A stretch of DNA of 64,000 nucleotides from Odontocerum albicorne (lineage: Eukaryota > Arthropoda > Insecta > Trichoptera > Odontoceridae), in NCBI GenBank assembly GCA_949825065.1, contig OX463862.1:18593118-18657117 (forward strand), given 5' to 3'. Numbering within the stretch: position 1 is the first letter of the stretch; every line of letters begins with the position of its first letter. Under the pieces are notes generated by a model. That model was not told the DNA's origin and searched no databases. It worked only from the letters and a program-made list of their open reading frames with translations. This document shows positions 10,827 through 22,015 of this stretch, piece by piece. Made by a program: the position numbers and the translations under genes.

Positions 10827-11280
10827 ACGTTAAAATGTATAAGAAACTTAAGTCCATGATTTCCAATAAGATGTTAAAATTCTAATCATACTAAAAGCTT
10901 CATTTCCAATTGAACGTTAAAATCCATAAAAAAGCTTTACAGAATATTTAAACGTATGAAGTACCTTATTCCTAAATTCCAGTTGGGTGTTGAAATTTAT
11001 ATAGAAACTGAATCCAATATTTCTAATCGTACGTTTAAATACATAAAAAGCTTAACCATATATTATCTTTCCAGTTTATATGGAAAGGGCACTTAACCCA
11101 AAATACCAATTAGAACTTGAATTTCACAAGAGACTTAACCCAATATTTCCAACTGGACATTTAAAACTATACGAATTTACAATAAGATATTTAAATATAT
11201 ACATAAGAAAATATCTCAAAATTCCAATTTAACGTTTAAATTCATAAGAAACTTAATACAATATTTTCATTTGGATGACC
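10827..11280. repeat. Degenerate tandem array, period about 44 bp
   Basis: About ten diverged units close to AACGTTTAAATTCATAAGAA then ACTTAACCCAATATTTCCAATTGG, some shortened. High divergence indicates an old array. Confidence 0.7.
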
Positions 11281-12307
11281 TATAAATATATTACTCTTGA
11301 CAACTTCATAATAATGAGTTGACAAGCGATTTTTTTTACTTTTTACTCTATGTTATTCCAGAAATATAATTAATAGTATTATTATTTTTAAGACGAAATT
11401 TTAAAACGATTGGACGTATATGAACAAAAACGACCCAATTCACAATAAACACATATTTTTACATTATTTGAAATATTAAATAAAATATTCCTTAATCCTT
11501 AGTCCACAATAAACATATCGTATTGTTTTATTTAAAATATCGAATAAACAATCCACAATCTTGTACATGTGAAAATAACAAGATAATAAAATATGTGAAA
11601 ATAACAAGACAATGGAATAAATTTTCATAGTTAAATTCAGTGTTAAAATTATTTAATTTCATTTTAGCTCATATAAAGCGATGCCTCGTTTCCTTGTAAT
11701 TACTCAAAAAGGGTAAAATTTGGATTGGGTACTGTATAATTAATGGATACGCATGATTTATCTTACCTACAAAACACATATTTTTTATTTATTTGAAATT
11801 AAAAAAAAGCCTTGAAAAATCCTGTTTGCAAAAATATCAAGCCTTTTAAAGGGGTATTAAATGGTTCAATTACTCAATTACAAGCTATTTATATTTACGT
11901 CACGAGATATTTCCTCAATGATTTCAAAACAATTAGAAAAAGTTCATTACATGGGTATTTTATGATACTACCATATATCTTCAAATTTTTATTTTTTAAG
12001 TTAACAAAAAAATTAATTTATTTTCACTGTCGATTTTTAATTCATAATTAATTTCAATTAAAAAATTTATTATGTTTAAAAATACCTAAACAGCGTTTTC
12101 AACGAAACGCGAAATGCTCTAGAGCATTCCTATTTTGACGCATTTTTAAGAAGGTATGTTAAATCTGGCCTAATCCTGAAAAAGGTTGAGAGGCCCTTTA
12201 AAAGTATACAGTATTAAAATGTGGCCAATTCCAAGAAAATTTATTATTCTTACTGGCGGTTCATATTTGAATAGGCAAGTTTGATTCTGCGAAGGCATTA
12301 ACTGTCT
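11281..12307. other. AT-rich stretch, nothing recognised
   Basis: Very AT-rich sequence with short frames only and no repeat seen elsewhere in the window. Confidence 0.4.
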
Positions 12308-12376
12308 TTAATTCCGACTACGTACATATAACCTTATCTATTTAATTCCGACTACGTACATATAACCTTATCTATA
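12308..12376. repeat. 35-bp tandem duplication
   Basis: Two adjacent copies of a unit beginning TTTAATTCCGACTACGTAC. Confidence 0.85.
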
Positions 12377-13839
12377 ATGCCAGAGTTTAATTTGACATAT
12401 AATATGCCAGCTTATAGCAAACCTGAACATACTCGTATATGAATTATTTATAAGACACTACCGAATGTCATGGTTTAAATTTTGTCTAACACACCACAAA
12501 TCTTATTTCTGTCACTCGTTTTTGCTCATTTTTGTTTTAATTTTCCACATTATATGGAATTTTCCTATTGCAAAATGCATTATCAGTTGATAGTTTTTGC
12601 TCGGAATATCGGTCCGACTTTGGGATACCATACTCCTTGATCGGATATTGTGAAGGACGTGGGATATTTTATTTGGATATTTGGGGTTGTTTGGAGAAAA
12701 ATATGGTGATAGAGAGGAAACGATAGATTTTATTTACATATGTTACAATATATTAATGTTAATAAATACATATATGTTACATATTAATAAACTTATATTT
12801 TTATATGTCACACGCGTATATATGTACTATATATTATATACAGAAAGGATAGATATATACACGAATATAGATATTTTATATTATGATATACTAGGAAGAT
12901 GGGGATGGGGACAAACGGTGCGACTTTATCAGATAAATTTTTTAAATAGATAAATATTGAGGGGTAGATAAATCCCCCAGTATTTTTTCAATTTAAGTAT
13001 TGTATATATGTGCTCTTTGCACAATTTGGCGTCTAAGTAATATGAATTTGGTTAATTCTATTCACGTGGAAGAATACTAGGGAAGATTTTTCTCATACTG
13101 CTAGATGGTGCCGAGAATATATCCACTGTCAATAATTGGTTTAATATATTTAATCCACACCTCACTGCACTGAGTGTTTAGCTATCATATTGGTTCTGTA
13201 AGTTTTACACGGAATAGGGGATGATTTCTTGCAGGGCTGCAATTGTTGGCAATATAAAAATTAAGTGCATCTAATATCACGGGATGGTTGAAATTAAATT
13301 ATAGTATTTTTAATATGAATAACGCGATGAACATTTGTCTTCTTTTTTCGAACCTTCTATAATTGCATACCGTCAAAAGTTCGATACAGTGTGCATATTT
13401 TGAATAATCTCTCTCTATTTTGTACCATAAATATCTCCGGAACATTTTTTGTATTTGTTCCAGCATATTTTTGTATTTTACTTTTGTGAGTATCCCAAAC
13501 TTCCGAGGTATACGAGTATTCTATAATAGTTTCGAATAAATCAAATAATTGCACAAATTTTGCTGGATTTCGATGGATACTATCGAAATTTCTAAATATT
13601 CTAACTATAAAACCTAAAAGTTTGTAACAGTCCGATACCAGTTGCGAAACATGGTTTACAAATGTTAAACCACCAAATTACCACCAAATCCTTGAATGTG
13701 GTTTGATATGACAGAACAGTGAGATGCGAGGAACTAATATAATAATCATATAAATGTTTAGAATAATAATTTATTATAATTGTTAATTATTCAATACATT
13801 ACCTTCAGCTATTAGAGATGTTAAAATGTACGGTTAATA
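12377..13839. other. Stretch with no recognised feature
   Basis: AT-rich DNA with frames up to 90 codons that show no family motifs. No tandem or inverted structure was noticed. Confidence 0.35.
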
Positions 13840-14610
13840 TAAAATATCAACTGTAGCAAAAATAACAATATATAATTGTGTGTTAGTGCCCATCTTGATA
13901 TATGGAAGTGAAACTTGAATTTGGTGGAAGAAAGATAAGATTAAGATTAATGCTGCAGAGATGCGTGCACTAGGGAAACATTTTGGAGTGTCAATGTATG
14001 AAAGAAGGTGGAATGAAGACATCATAAATGAGTGCATGTTTGAAGTAAGATGAGGAAAGAAGATTTAAGATGATTTGAACATGTACAGAGAATTAATGAT
14101 AAAAGAAAGACTCGCGAGTATACAATTCAGAAGTGCAAGGTGTTTGTATAAAAGGTAGACAGAGGAAAATATGGACTCAAATGGACCATATTTTAACAAA
14201 AGGTAAAGTGAAAAGTGTGAATAATTGATGATTGTGGACAAGGTGCATGAATGTAACATGTTTCATTCTTGATTTTCTTTTTCCTCTCCACCATCTCACA
14301 TTTTTTCTATTGATTTAAAATATCTAAATTTTATATTTACTATCTATACCGTTTATACATTTTAAGCAGTTAGATAATGTTTTAAATATTTTTGACGATC
14401 ATGTAACTTTATTTATTTAATTGTGTCTGGTTGCTTGGAAGAGATTGTTGCTTTGTAATAAGCCAGCCAGATTGTTTTACAATGAAGTGTTAAATAAGTC
14501 AATACATACGTATAGAGGATACGAGAATTGTGTGCATGGAGAACTGTTTTCTCTGCCTACCCCGCAAGAGACACGGCGTGATGATATGTGTGTATGTATG
14601 GCAATAGCAT
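13840..14610 (+). mobile_element. LINE-A carrying an internal LINE-B 3' end (chimera, copy 1)
   Basis: LINE-A coding similarity runs from about 13850 (ILIYGSET-like, then an FEHVQRIND version of GHVERM) to 14253. From 14254 (AACATGTTTCATTC) to about 14506 the sequence is the LINE-B 3' untranslated region, including GGTTGCTTGGAAGAGATTG and its tail. LINE-A resumes with GYENCVHGELFSLPTPQE, its normal C-terminal and 3' end. The copy at 20475-21235 has the same arrangement and the same upstream junction. Confidence 0.7.
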
Positions 14611-14758
14611 GTGGAGAAAGAATTAAGAGATTATTGTTGCCAGGTGAACTTTTTTTATCAGACACGTAACCTAATTTGTGAAAAAAATGGTGACTTCTTA
14701 AATTTTAGATAATAATTTTTTTTTGTTATTTACTCATTTATCATCTCTGTGCATGGTA

Positions 14759-15011
14759 CAGTACCCGGCGGTAAGTAATACACATCGGGCTTAAGAAAGA
14801 GACTGTCGGCCATAGTAGGCTAACTTCGGCTTTTTAGAGCGTCGTCTCTGTCATTCATACACGTGTTTCGTCGCGATTTGTATGTCGCGTATATTCCGTC
14901 GCGTTAGCGCATCGTGCGACAGAGACGACGCTCTACAAAACCAAAGTTAACCGATTACGGCCGACAGTCTCTTTGTTAAGCCCGATGTGTATTACTTACC
15001 ACCGGGTACTG
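14759..15011. mobile_element. 253-bp element with 94-bp terminal inverted repeats
   Basis: The left arm 14759-14852 starts CAGTACCCGGCGGTAAGTAA and ends GTCGTCTCTGTC. The right arm 14918-15011 is its inverted copy with a handful of mismatches. The 65-bp centre is rich in TCGCG motifs. There is no coding capacity and no clear target duplication beside the ends. A foldback or MITE-type DNA transposon is likely; the superfamily is undetermined. Confidence 0.85.
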
Positions 15012-15199
15012 CTTTTTTATATTTTTTATATGACCTACTTTCGACGCCACCACTACTAACCTATTCACACTCCAGTGTGACACCAGTAAATAAGGAGTCA
15101 GATCTTTTATCAAATTATGAATCCAATTGCTTTAAGGAAACCTAATTCGTTCTTAGAGTCAATGCGGATGGAGGATGGACAACAAAAAAGGCTAGTTAT

Positions 15200-15290
15200 C
15201 AATTTTATTTCGGGCACCATCAGGAATCGAAATAAAAAAATGGGTGAAAGTCAAGTGTCTTCCCAACTAGGAGATTACAAGGTTATTTCA
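15200..15290 (-). mobile_element. SINE-1 head fragment
   Basis: Degenerate minus-strand tRNA-like head including CTAGTTGGGAAGACAC, preceded by the linker region. No LINE-B-type tail is attached. Confidence 0.45.
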
Positions 15291-15659
15291 CGATAGAATT
15301 TCACCTTAAAATAAATAATTACATTCAACCTTGTACTAAGCGACTACACGTTTTCTCAAATATTTCAAAATACTCGTATATTAAATGTGGGTTTGACCAT
15401 TTTTACTTAAAATGCATTTATTTGTACGTCCATAAATATCTTGACTCATTACGTATACAGGCATCCCTCACTTTACGCGATTCTAGGGAAAAATAGCGTA
15501 AGTAGGAAAACGCGTATAGTGAATTGATTTTAATATGAAGACAAATACTCGTATGTGTAATGAATGTGTTGATTATTTGGCCAAAAAATCATGTTCTATT
15601 GGTTGTCCCCAATCTGAGTTTTCATAGCCAGTACTGATATTTAAAATAAATTTAAACAT

Positions 15660-16110
15660 AATACTTGGCACCGATAGGCGTTACATTGGATTATTACTGG
15701 TCATAGGCGTTACATTGGATTAGAATTAGGATATAAATCCACCCAACCATCTATCCATTTGAAACCATGGTTTAAAATAATAAGAATGAACAAGATGGAA
15801 GTGTATGTCATGTGTCATTAATAAGGAATCTGGATATAAATCAACCCAACCATCTATCCATTTGAAACCATGGTTTAAAATAATAAGAATGAACAAGATG
15901 GAAGTGTATGTCATGTGTCATTAATAAGGAATCTGGATATAAATCAACCCAACCATCTATCCATTTGAATAATCCAATGTAACGCCTATCGATTATTATT
16001 AGTCGTTAATAAGGAATCTGGATATAAATCAACCCAACCAACTATCCATTTGAAACCATGGTTTAAAATAATAAGAATGAACAAGATGGAAGTGTATGTC
16101 ATGTGTCATT
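15660..16110. repeat. 103-bp tandem repeat made from LINE coding sequence
   Basis: Four units begin ATATAAATCAACCCAACCA at about 15731, 15834, 15937 and 16021. In the plus frame each reads PWFKIIRMNKMEV, which leads into the LINE protein end that follows. The third unit has its middle replaced by AATAATCCAATGTAACGCCT, the inverse of the sequence at 15672-15693. ATAGGCGTTACATTGGATTA also occurs twice in direct orientation just upstream. Confidence 0.8.
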
Positions 16111-16300
16111 TTACGGACGGGCCACTACATGGTGGCTAGTCACCTTTACATAATGGGTATTGTGGAGAATTCCGGCTGTAAATGTGGTCAAGATGATGAA
16201 ACTATAGCCCATGTATTTTTGGGCCGTCCTTTGCAAGACAAATTCGATTTACTAAAAGCTATATATTTACCGCGTCCATGATGTTGCGTTACTTCTTTCT
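16080..16300 (+). mobile_element. LINE C-terminal fragment with zinc-knuckle-like motif (LINE-G)
   Basis: The open segment reads LRTGHYMVASHLYIMG, then CKCGQDDETIAHVFLG: the 'R.RTGH' and 'C.CG..DET..H.L' signature at the end of I/R1/LOA-type LINE proteins. With one frameshift near 16100 it continues from the repeated PWFK segment. It stops at about 16280. Confidence 0.7.
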
Positions 16301-16739
16301 TCGAGGAACTTTTCCACTTATAGAGCAATTGTAAAAAAAAATGAAGTTTAATCAGTTGAAACATTAAATTGTCTATAATTGGCTTTTTTAAAATTGGTTT
16401 TACTATATTGATTCATATAATTGCGCAGTGACTCTAATTTGGTTACACAAATCATCCCAGTTTGGGTGGATGCCCTGTTATAAAAATAATACTCGTATAA
16501 GGTACATTAAAACAAGTATGACACAAATTGCTAACTCTTGACTGCTAAGACCGTATAGAAAAAGTTACTCACGCAACTTCATAGCTCACAGGGTGATTGC
16601 GTTATTCAAATGGGCCACTGAAACAATCAACCGCTTTTGCTAGGATGAACGACTGGAGAGAAATACCGTGCCCCAGCGAGTAGATTTTGTTTGTAGAGGC
16701 ACCACTGTTCTGAACTCAAAATTCTTAAGAATCAAGAAC

Positions 16740-17065
16740 ATGCCCAAATGAGGAGTGTAGATGAATCGACTGTATCATCGAATAGAAACAGTTCATGTGC
16801 TACTTACTGCAGTGTCTGAAGAGTCCGGTGTATTGAAACGAAGAGAACTTGATTCAATTCGTGAAACGCCCAGTATTATGCAGGTGGTATAATACTGTGT
16901 GGAAATATTTAAGTGCCTTTGGCCCGTTAAGAATAACATACATACTATATCACCGTTTCTATATGTCAAAATGAAGAACGTTGATGGATCCACTCTCTGT
17001 ATGTTCGAAGAGAAGCAGTCCATGCAACACTTACTGCAGTGTCTGAAGAGTTTGTTCTACACACC
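16740..17065 (+). mobile_element. Two fragments of a LINE C-terminal motif
   Basis: Two segments about 226 bp apart (around 16788 and 17014) share ACTTACTGCAGTGTCTGAAG. The second reads STLCMFEEKQSMQHLLQCLK, resembling the cysteine/histidine motif at LINE protein ends. Confidence 0.4.
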
Positions 17066-17300
17066 CTAACAATCGATGATAAGAGTTTTTTTAACCTTAT
17101 TTAATATATAGGACTCAAGTTAACCTACATTTCTTATCACTTAATTCTAGAAAAAGAAAATTTTCTTAATTTTATTTAAATTGCGTTAAGGCGAAATCAC
17201 GTAAAATGGCATCACGTTTAACAAGAGATACCTGTCATTGGTGTTTGATTTGAAATGTTACTTTTTTATATTGTCATGCTTTTAAAACAAACATTAATTT

Positions 17301-17415
17301 TAAAACATCACAAAATATGCCCCATTCTTGTTCAAATTGGAAACATAAAATATGCCCAATTCTCGTTCGAATTTTGAAACATTACAAAATATACCCAATC
17401 CTTGTTAAACTTTAA
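17301..17415. repeat. Imperfect 3-copy tandem repeat, about 40 bp
   Basis: Three units with the shared core AAATATGCCCAATTCTTGTT, each followed by a short A/T spacer. Confidence 0.7.
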
Positions 17416-18225
17416 TATTGTTGTGCGATAATATGTATACCATGGGAATTTTGCTGTCTTGTAGTACTCAAAACCTTCTACGTTGACCTTGAGACCTCAG
17501 TTTCGCCACGCCATCTGTATTTAAAAGGAAAACTGTTAGAAAGCAAAGTAGTTGGGGATGTTTGTTATTTGTGAATTTATAAGTTAAATAGTGGAGTGGG
17601 CGAAATCTAAATAATTAAGTATTCACTGAATCTGCATGAAGTGGCGAGGGTGAGGTTTGTCGAGTAAAACTAAAATTAATTCATTCAACCATGTTTAACA
17701 GCTGTTGTTACTTGGCGGTGAGGTTTGAGGATTTAAGCTTTGAAACTATATCGAATGCTGATAAATTGGATGGTTGTGTGTAAAACACCAAAGTATATAG
17801 GTATATAGTTGTTCTGAGCGTGATGAGGGATGTGAGGGCCTTTTTTATGTATTTTGGTTGCTGACAAGAGGAACATCTTATCCAAATATGTTGGAAAAAT
17901 ATAAAATTTTATGTTCTTGACAACTATTCGAAGAACAGAAATATTGATATATTTTGACTGACAATAAATAAGTAGAAATTACTTTCCAAGTATTCTTGCA
18001 AAATGTTTTCAAAGTAATCATTTTGAGGTTCCTTAGAAATTGTACTTAGTTGTTTCAGCATAACGTTTATTTATTATTTGTTATTTTTCATTAATGTAAA
18101 TGTTTCTCTTTAAACTTTTTATATAACTGGAGTTTACATGTATATCTAAGCTTTATAAAATAAAATAAAAACAAATTGGTTTTCTAAAAGCTTTCTCTAA
18201 TAGACCTTTTTTGAAAAAAAATCAA
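17416..18225. other. No recognised feature
   Basis: Mixed-composition DNA, slightly GC-richer at 17460-17720. No coding frame or repeat was identified. Confidence 0.35.
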
Positions 18226-18229
18226 AATA

Positions 18230-18380
18230 ACGAACATCGTGCCCTAGTTGGCAAGACTCCGATATTCTAACTAGGGAGTTGAAGGTTCAATTCCCATTCG
18301 CACTATTTTTTTTAAGTGGGTTTCTATCTGATTGATCAAAGGAGATTGCAACATGTTAATTAACCCAGTTGTTATGCAAA
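18230..18380 (+). mobile_element. SINE-1, diverged full-length copy
   Basis: Head with TGCCCTAGTTGGCAAGAC and GGTTCAATTCCC, followed by a shortened linker and a decayed LINE-B-like tail (CTGATTGATCAAAGGAGATT, then AACCCAGTTGTTATG). Confidence 0.6.
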
Positions 18381-18689
18381 ATAAACCTTATGCAAATTTT
18401 CAAAATTATTCATTACACAATGAATGGTTGACTTGCTTGGCACATGATTTAAACCAAAAAAACACGCAATTTTCTTTGCGTATTCACAATTGAATCATTA
18501 TTTAAATAAAATGTTGTAATAACTTTAACACATTTTTGCGGAGTTAGATGCTCCATAATAAATTGTTATCAACCATTCTCCACGACTGTTAAATATGAAT
18601 TGACAAATAACAGCCAAATCAAAATGGCGACCAAACAAAATCGGCCTGGAACATAAAACGCATCCTGTATATACACATATGTTCATAAA

Positions 18690-19990
18690 TTTCATCAAGA
18701 TGAATAATCATTTGAATATTTTTTGTGACCATGTACGTAACTTTCTTTATATACTTTTTCTGGTTGGTTAAATAGATTGCTGCCTGGCAATAAGCCCATC
18801 AGATTGTTTTTACAATAAAGTGTTGATTAATAAATAAATATAATTGATAGGAGTCGTCAGAGGCTAACAGGGAGTCACGATGCGATCTAACTTCCTTTAC
18901 ATACTTTTTTTATAGTTGGCTAGAGAGATTGTCGCCTGGCAATAAGCGCGCCAGATTGTTTTTACAACGAAGTGTTGATTAATAAATAAATGAAATTGAG
19001 CGGAGTCGTCAGAGGCTAATATGGAGTCACGATGCGATGTAACTTCCTTTACATACGTTTTTTCTAGTTGACTGGAGAGATTGTCGTCTGGCAATAAGCC
19101 CACCAGATTGTTTTTACAATGAAATGTTGATTAATAAATAAATGGAATAGAGAGTAGTCGTCAGAGGCTAACAGGGAGTCACGATGCGATGTAACTTCCT
19201 TTACAAACTTCTTTTCTAGTTGGCTAAAGAGATTGTCGCCTGGCAATAAGCCCGCCAGATTGTTTTTACAATAAAGTGTTGATTAATAAATAAATATAAT
19301 TGATAGGAGTCGTCAGAGGCTAACAGGGAGTCACGATGCGATCTAACTTCCTTTACATACTTTTTTTATAGTTGGCTAGAGAGATTGTCGCCTGGCAATA
19401 AGCGCGCCAGATTGTTTTTACAACGAAGTGTTGATTAATAAATAAATGAAATTGAGAGGAGTCGTCAGAGGCTAATATGGAGTCACGATGCGATGTAACT
19501 TCCTTTACATACGTTTTTTCTAGTTGACTGGAGAGATTGTCGTCTGGCAATAAGCCCACCAGATTGTTTTTACAATGAAGTGTTGATTAATAAATAAATG
19601 GAATAGAGAGTAGTCGTCAGAGGCTAACAGGGAGTCACGATGCGATGTAACTTCCTTTACAAACTTCTTTTCTAGTTGGCTAGAGAGATTGTCGCCTGGC
19701 AATAAGCCCGCCAGATTGTTTTTACAATAAAGTGTTGATTAATAAATAAATATAATTGATAGGAGTCGTCAGAGGCTAACAGGGAGTCACGATGCTATGT
19801 AACTTCCTTTACATACTTTTTTTCTGGTTGACTGGAAAGATTGCAATAAACCCGCCAGATTGTTTTTACAATTAAGTGTTGATAAATATATAACTGGATA
19901 GAGAGATGAGTCGTCAGAAACTATCATGGGAGTCACGATACTCAGTCATGAGCTACACGACAGGATGATGATGAAAAAAATACAAATAAT
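18690..19990 (+). repeat. 152-bp satellite with 456-bp higher-order period, built from LINE pieces
   Basis: TAACTTCCTTTACA recurs at 18888, 19040, 19192, 19344, 19496, 19648 and 19800, always 152 bp apart, after a diverged first monomer at about 18735. Monomers three apart are nearly identical, giving a 456-bp higher-order unit seen twice. Each monomer joins the LINE-B 3' tail (GGCAATAAGCCCGCCAGATT, poly-(AATA)) to GAGTCGTCAGAGGCTAACAG..., the C-terminal end of an RTE-type LINE as at 6430-6480. The final monomer runs on into that LINE's natural 3' end. Minus-strand frames of 60-68 codons are by-products of the repeat. Confidence 0.9.
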
Positions 19991-20014
19991 AGATTTTTTG
20001 CGTTAACTACGTTT

Positions 20015-20070
20015 AACCACTAGGGGGATGCGGGGTTCCCTTAAAATTTATGAACGGCACGCCACTGCTA
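20015..20070 (-). mobile_element. hAT-like terminus, isolated
   Basis: On the minus strand the segment starts CAGTGGCGTGCCGTTCATAA and runs into a GC-richer stretch. CAGTGGCG starts are common at hAT ends. No partner terminus or target duplication was found. Confidence 0.3.
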
Positions 20071-20474
20071 AAACTTATACATGTACACGTATGTATGTAT
20101 GCCATTGGATAGACAACGTTCATGTCTCGTATTATTGTACAAATGTTCCTCTGTGTTATTCCAATATATTATATGTTCTTATACAAACACATTCTATTTC
20201 ATGTACGCCACTCTTTTGCAGGGTCGAGATTTTTTTTTCTTCTTTCGTATTATTCTTGAACGTTTGTTTATTTTTGTATGTATATATACACGTATACTTC
20301 AATTCGCTTTTCCATTTAAACGAAATTTATTTCCAAATTCAAGTTTTAAGGCTGTATGTTTACGTGTGATGGGCGAGCTGAAAGGGACATTGAAATAAAG
20401 GTAGCGACTGAGAACAGGGCAAACGGAGTACTCAATGTAACATACAACAACCACGCCATATTAAAATTATCATA

Positions 20475-21235
20475 GTAAAAAGACAATACATACTAGTGTG
20501 AAGGTTTGCACCTTGACGAATGGAATTGATACTTGGGGTTGGTAAAATAAGGAGAAAAAATGGGTTAATGTTGCGAAGGAAAAATGTGGAATATCAATGT
20601 ACGAAAAAATGCAGAACGAAGACGTTATATGTAAGAAAGAATAACTAAGCAAGCATATAAGTTAGAAGTGCAAGGTGTGCGTGTAAGAAGGTAGACCGAG
20701 GAAAACATGGGTGGATCAAATGGACCAGATTTTGGAAGAAGGTTAAGTGATATGTGTGAATAATAGAAGATTGTGTATGACGAGATGTATGAGTGCAACG
20801 TGTTTCATACCTGATTTTTCATTCCTCACCACCATCTCTTCTTTTTTCCTTTGATTCAAGATATCTTTACTTTTATTTTTACTACGTATACTGTTTATAA
20901 ATTTTGTGCAGATGAATTAATGACTTGAATATTTCAACGACCGTGTAGTTTTATTTGTTTACTTTTATCTGGTTGATTGGAACAGATTGCCTGGTTATCT
21001 GGTTGATTGGAAATTTTATCTGGTTGATTGGAACAGATTGCCTTTACCTGGTTGATTGGAACAGATTAGAAATAAGCCCACCAGATTGTTTTACAATGAA
21101 GGGATTTATAAATCAATAAATACATGTATGATAGATGAAGCGAGCTTTGTGTGCCTAGATAGAAAAGTTTGGAAATCTATTATCTCTACCTACTCCGCAA
21201 GGGACACTACGTGATGATATGTATGTTTTGAGGAA
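20475..21235 (+). mobile_element. LINE-A carrying an internal LINE-B 3' end (chimera, copy 2)
   Basis: LINE-A similarity runs from about 20480 to 20796, then a LINE-B 3' untranslated region and tail (20797-21121), then the LINE-A ending FVCLDRKVWKSIIS and its 3' end ...CTCCGCAAGGGACACTACGTG. The upstream junction (GAGTGCAACGTGTTTCAT) corresponds to that at 14254. Within the LINE-B part, TCTGGTTGATTGGAA is locally repeated four times (20970-21062). Confidence 0.7.
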
Positions 21236-21534
21236 AATAAAATAAATCTAAATAAATAACGAATTTGTAAAAAAAAAAAGTGTCTTCAACGAAAGGTTTG
21301 TCTTTCAGTTCAGACTATCTTATGTAAGCCTTGTGATGTATTCATATAGATTTATCCTGTGATAACCCTTCTATTAACTCCCACATAACACACGATATAC
21401 ATCTTACATTTGCGAACAACCCACGATTTGACATTTCAAACGATCAATCTTCTTATTTTTCAGTCTTTTCTTAAACTGTTATGTGACTTAAGCTTTTTAA
21501 TTTATTTTTGTGATTCCTTTAAAAAGAAAACATG

Positions 21535-22015
21535 TTTATCCCTGAAGGAAAACATCTGTTTATTTATTCATTGAAATTTTGACGTTTATTTTTTGAAATA
21601 AAATATCTCCAACATACTGCATTGATCCATCGTTGCCTTGTTGATAGGACACTTGACTTGAAATACAGGGGGTTTGAATTCAACTGGTTATCTAATTTTA
21701 TCTCAAGTATTTTTTTAATAATTTGCACTATGTATAATTTCGTGTTCTAGTTGTATTGCTTTTGAAATGAAATTTAATTCCTGATGGAAGACATCAGTTT
21801 TTAATCCATTGAAATTTCGACTTTTATTTTTTTAAAGAAACTATATCGATTCCCGTTGTGCAGTTGATAAGATACTTGACTTGGAATACGCGGGTTTTGA
21901 ATGTGATTTGTGATCGATTTTATCTAAAGTAATTTTTTTTATAATTTGCTCTATAATCTCGTAGTATTAATTTTAAAAGAAAAATTGTATATCTCTGACG
22001 GAAAACTACTTTTGA
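21535..22015 (+). repeat. Tandem duplication of about 235 bp containing a tRNA-like segment
   Basis: Units at about 21540-21770 and 21771-22000 each carry a (C/T)CCTGA(A/T)GGAA(A/G)ACAT block, CATTGAAATTT and a SINE-head-like segment (TTGATAGGACACTTGACTTG / TTGATAAGATACTTGACTTG with GGGTTTGAATTC). A third unit starts and fades at about 21990. It is probably a tandemly duplicated old SINE insertion plus flank. Confidence 0.55.

Larger units (their letters stand above)
15456..17234. mobile_element. Tigger/pogo-like inverted-repeat pair
   Basis: After TA at 15456 the left end reads CAGGCATCCCTCACTTTACG. The right end, reverse complemented from 17234, reads CAGGTATCTCTTGTTAAACG. The roughly 25-bp imperfect repeats resemble the CAGGCATACCTCG-type termini of Tigger/pogo elements. 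No TA follows the right end. No transposase was recognised inside; the interior holds LINE debris, so the element is at best an old, disrupted one. Confidence 0.45.

Noticed and set aside
15726..15914. 62-codon minus-strand frame with an internal 34-residue repeat
   Set aside because: It is antisense to the LINE-derived tandem repeat.
18897..19702. Repeated 60-68-codon minus-strand frames
   Set aside because: They are the satellite monomer read antisense to the LINE pieces it is made of, not genes.
20028..20398. Overlapping plus-strand frames of 105-113 codons
   Set aside because: Cys/Phe/Tyr-rich, no motif, located between the satellite and a LINE; likely chance.
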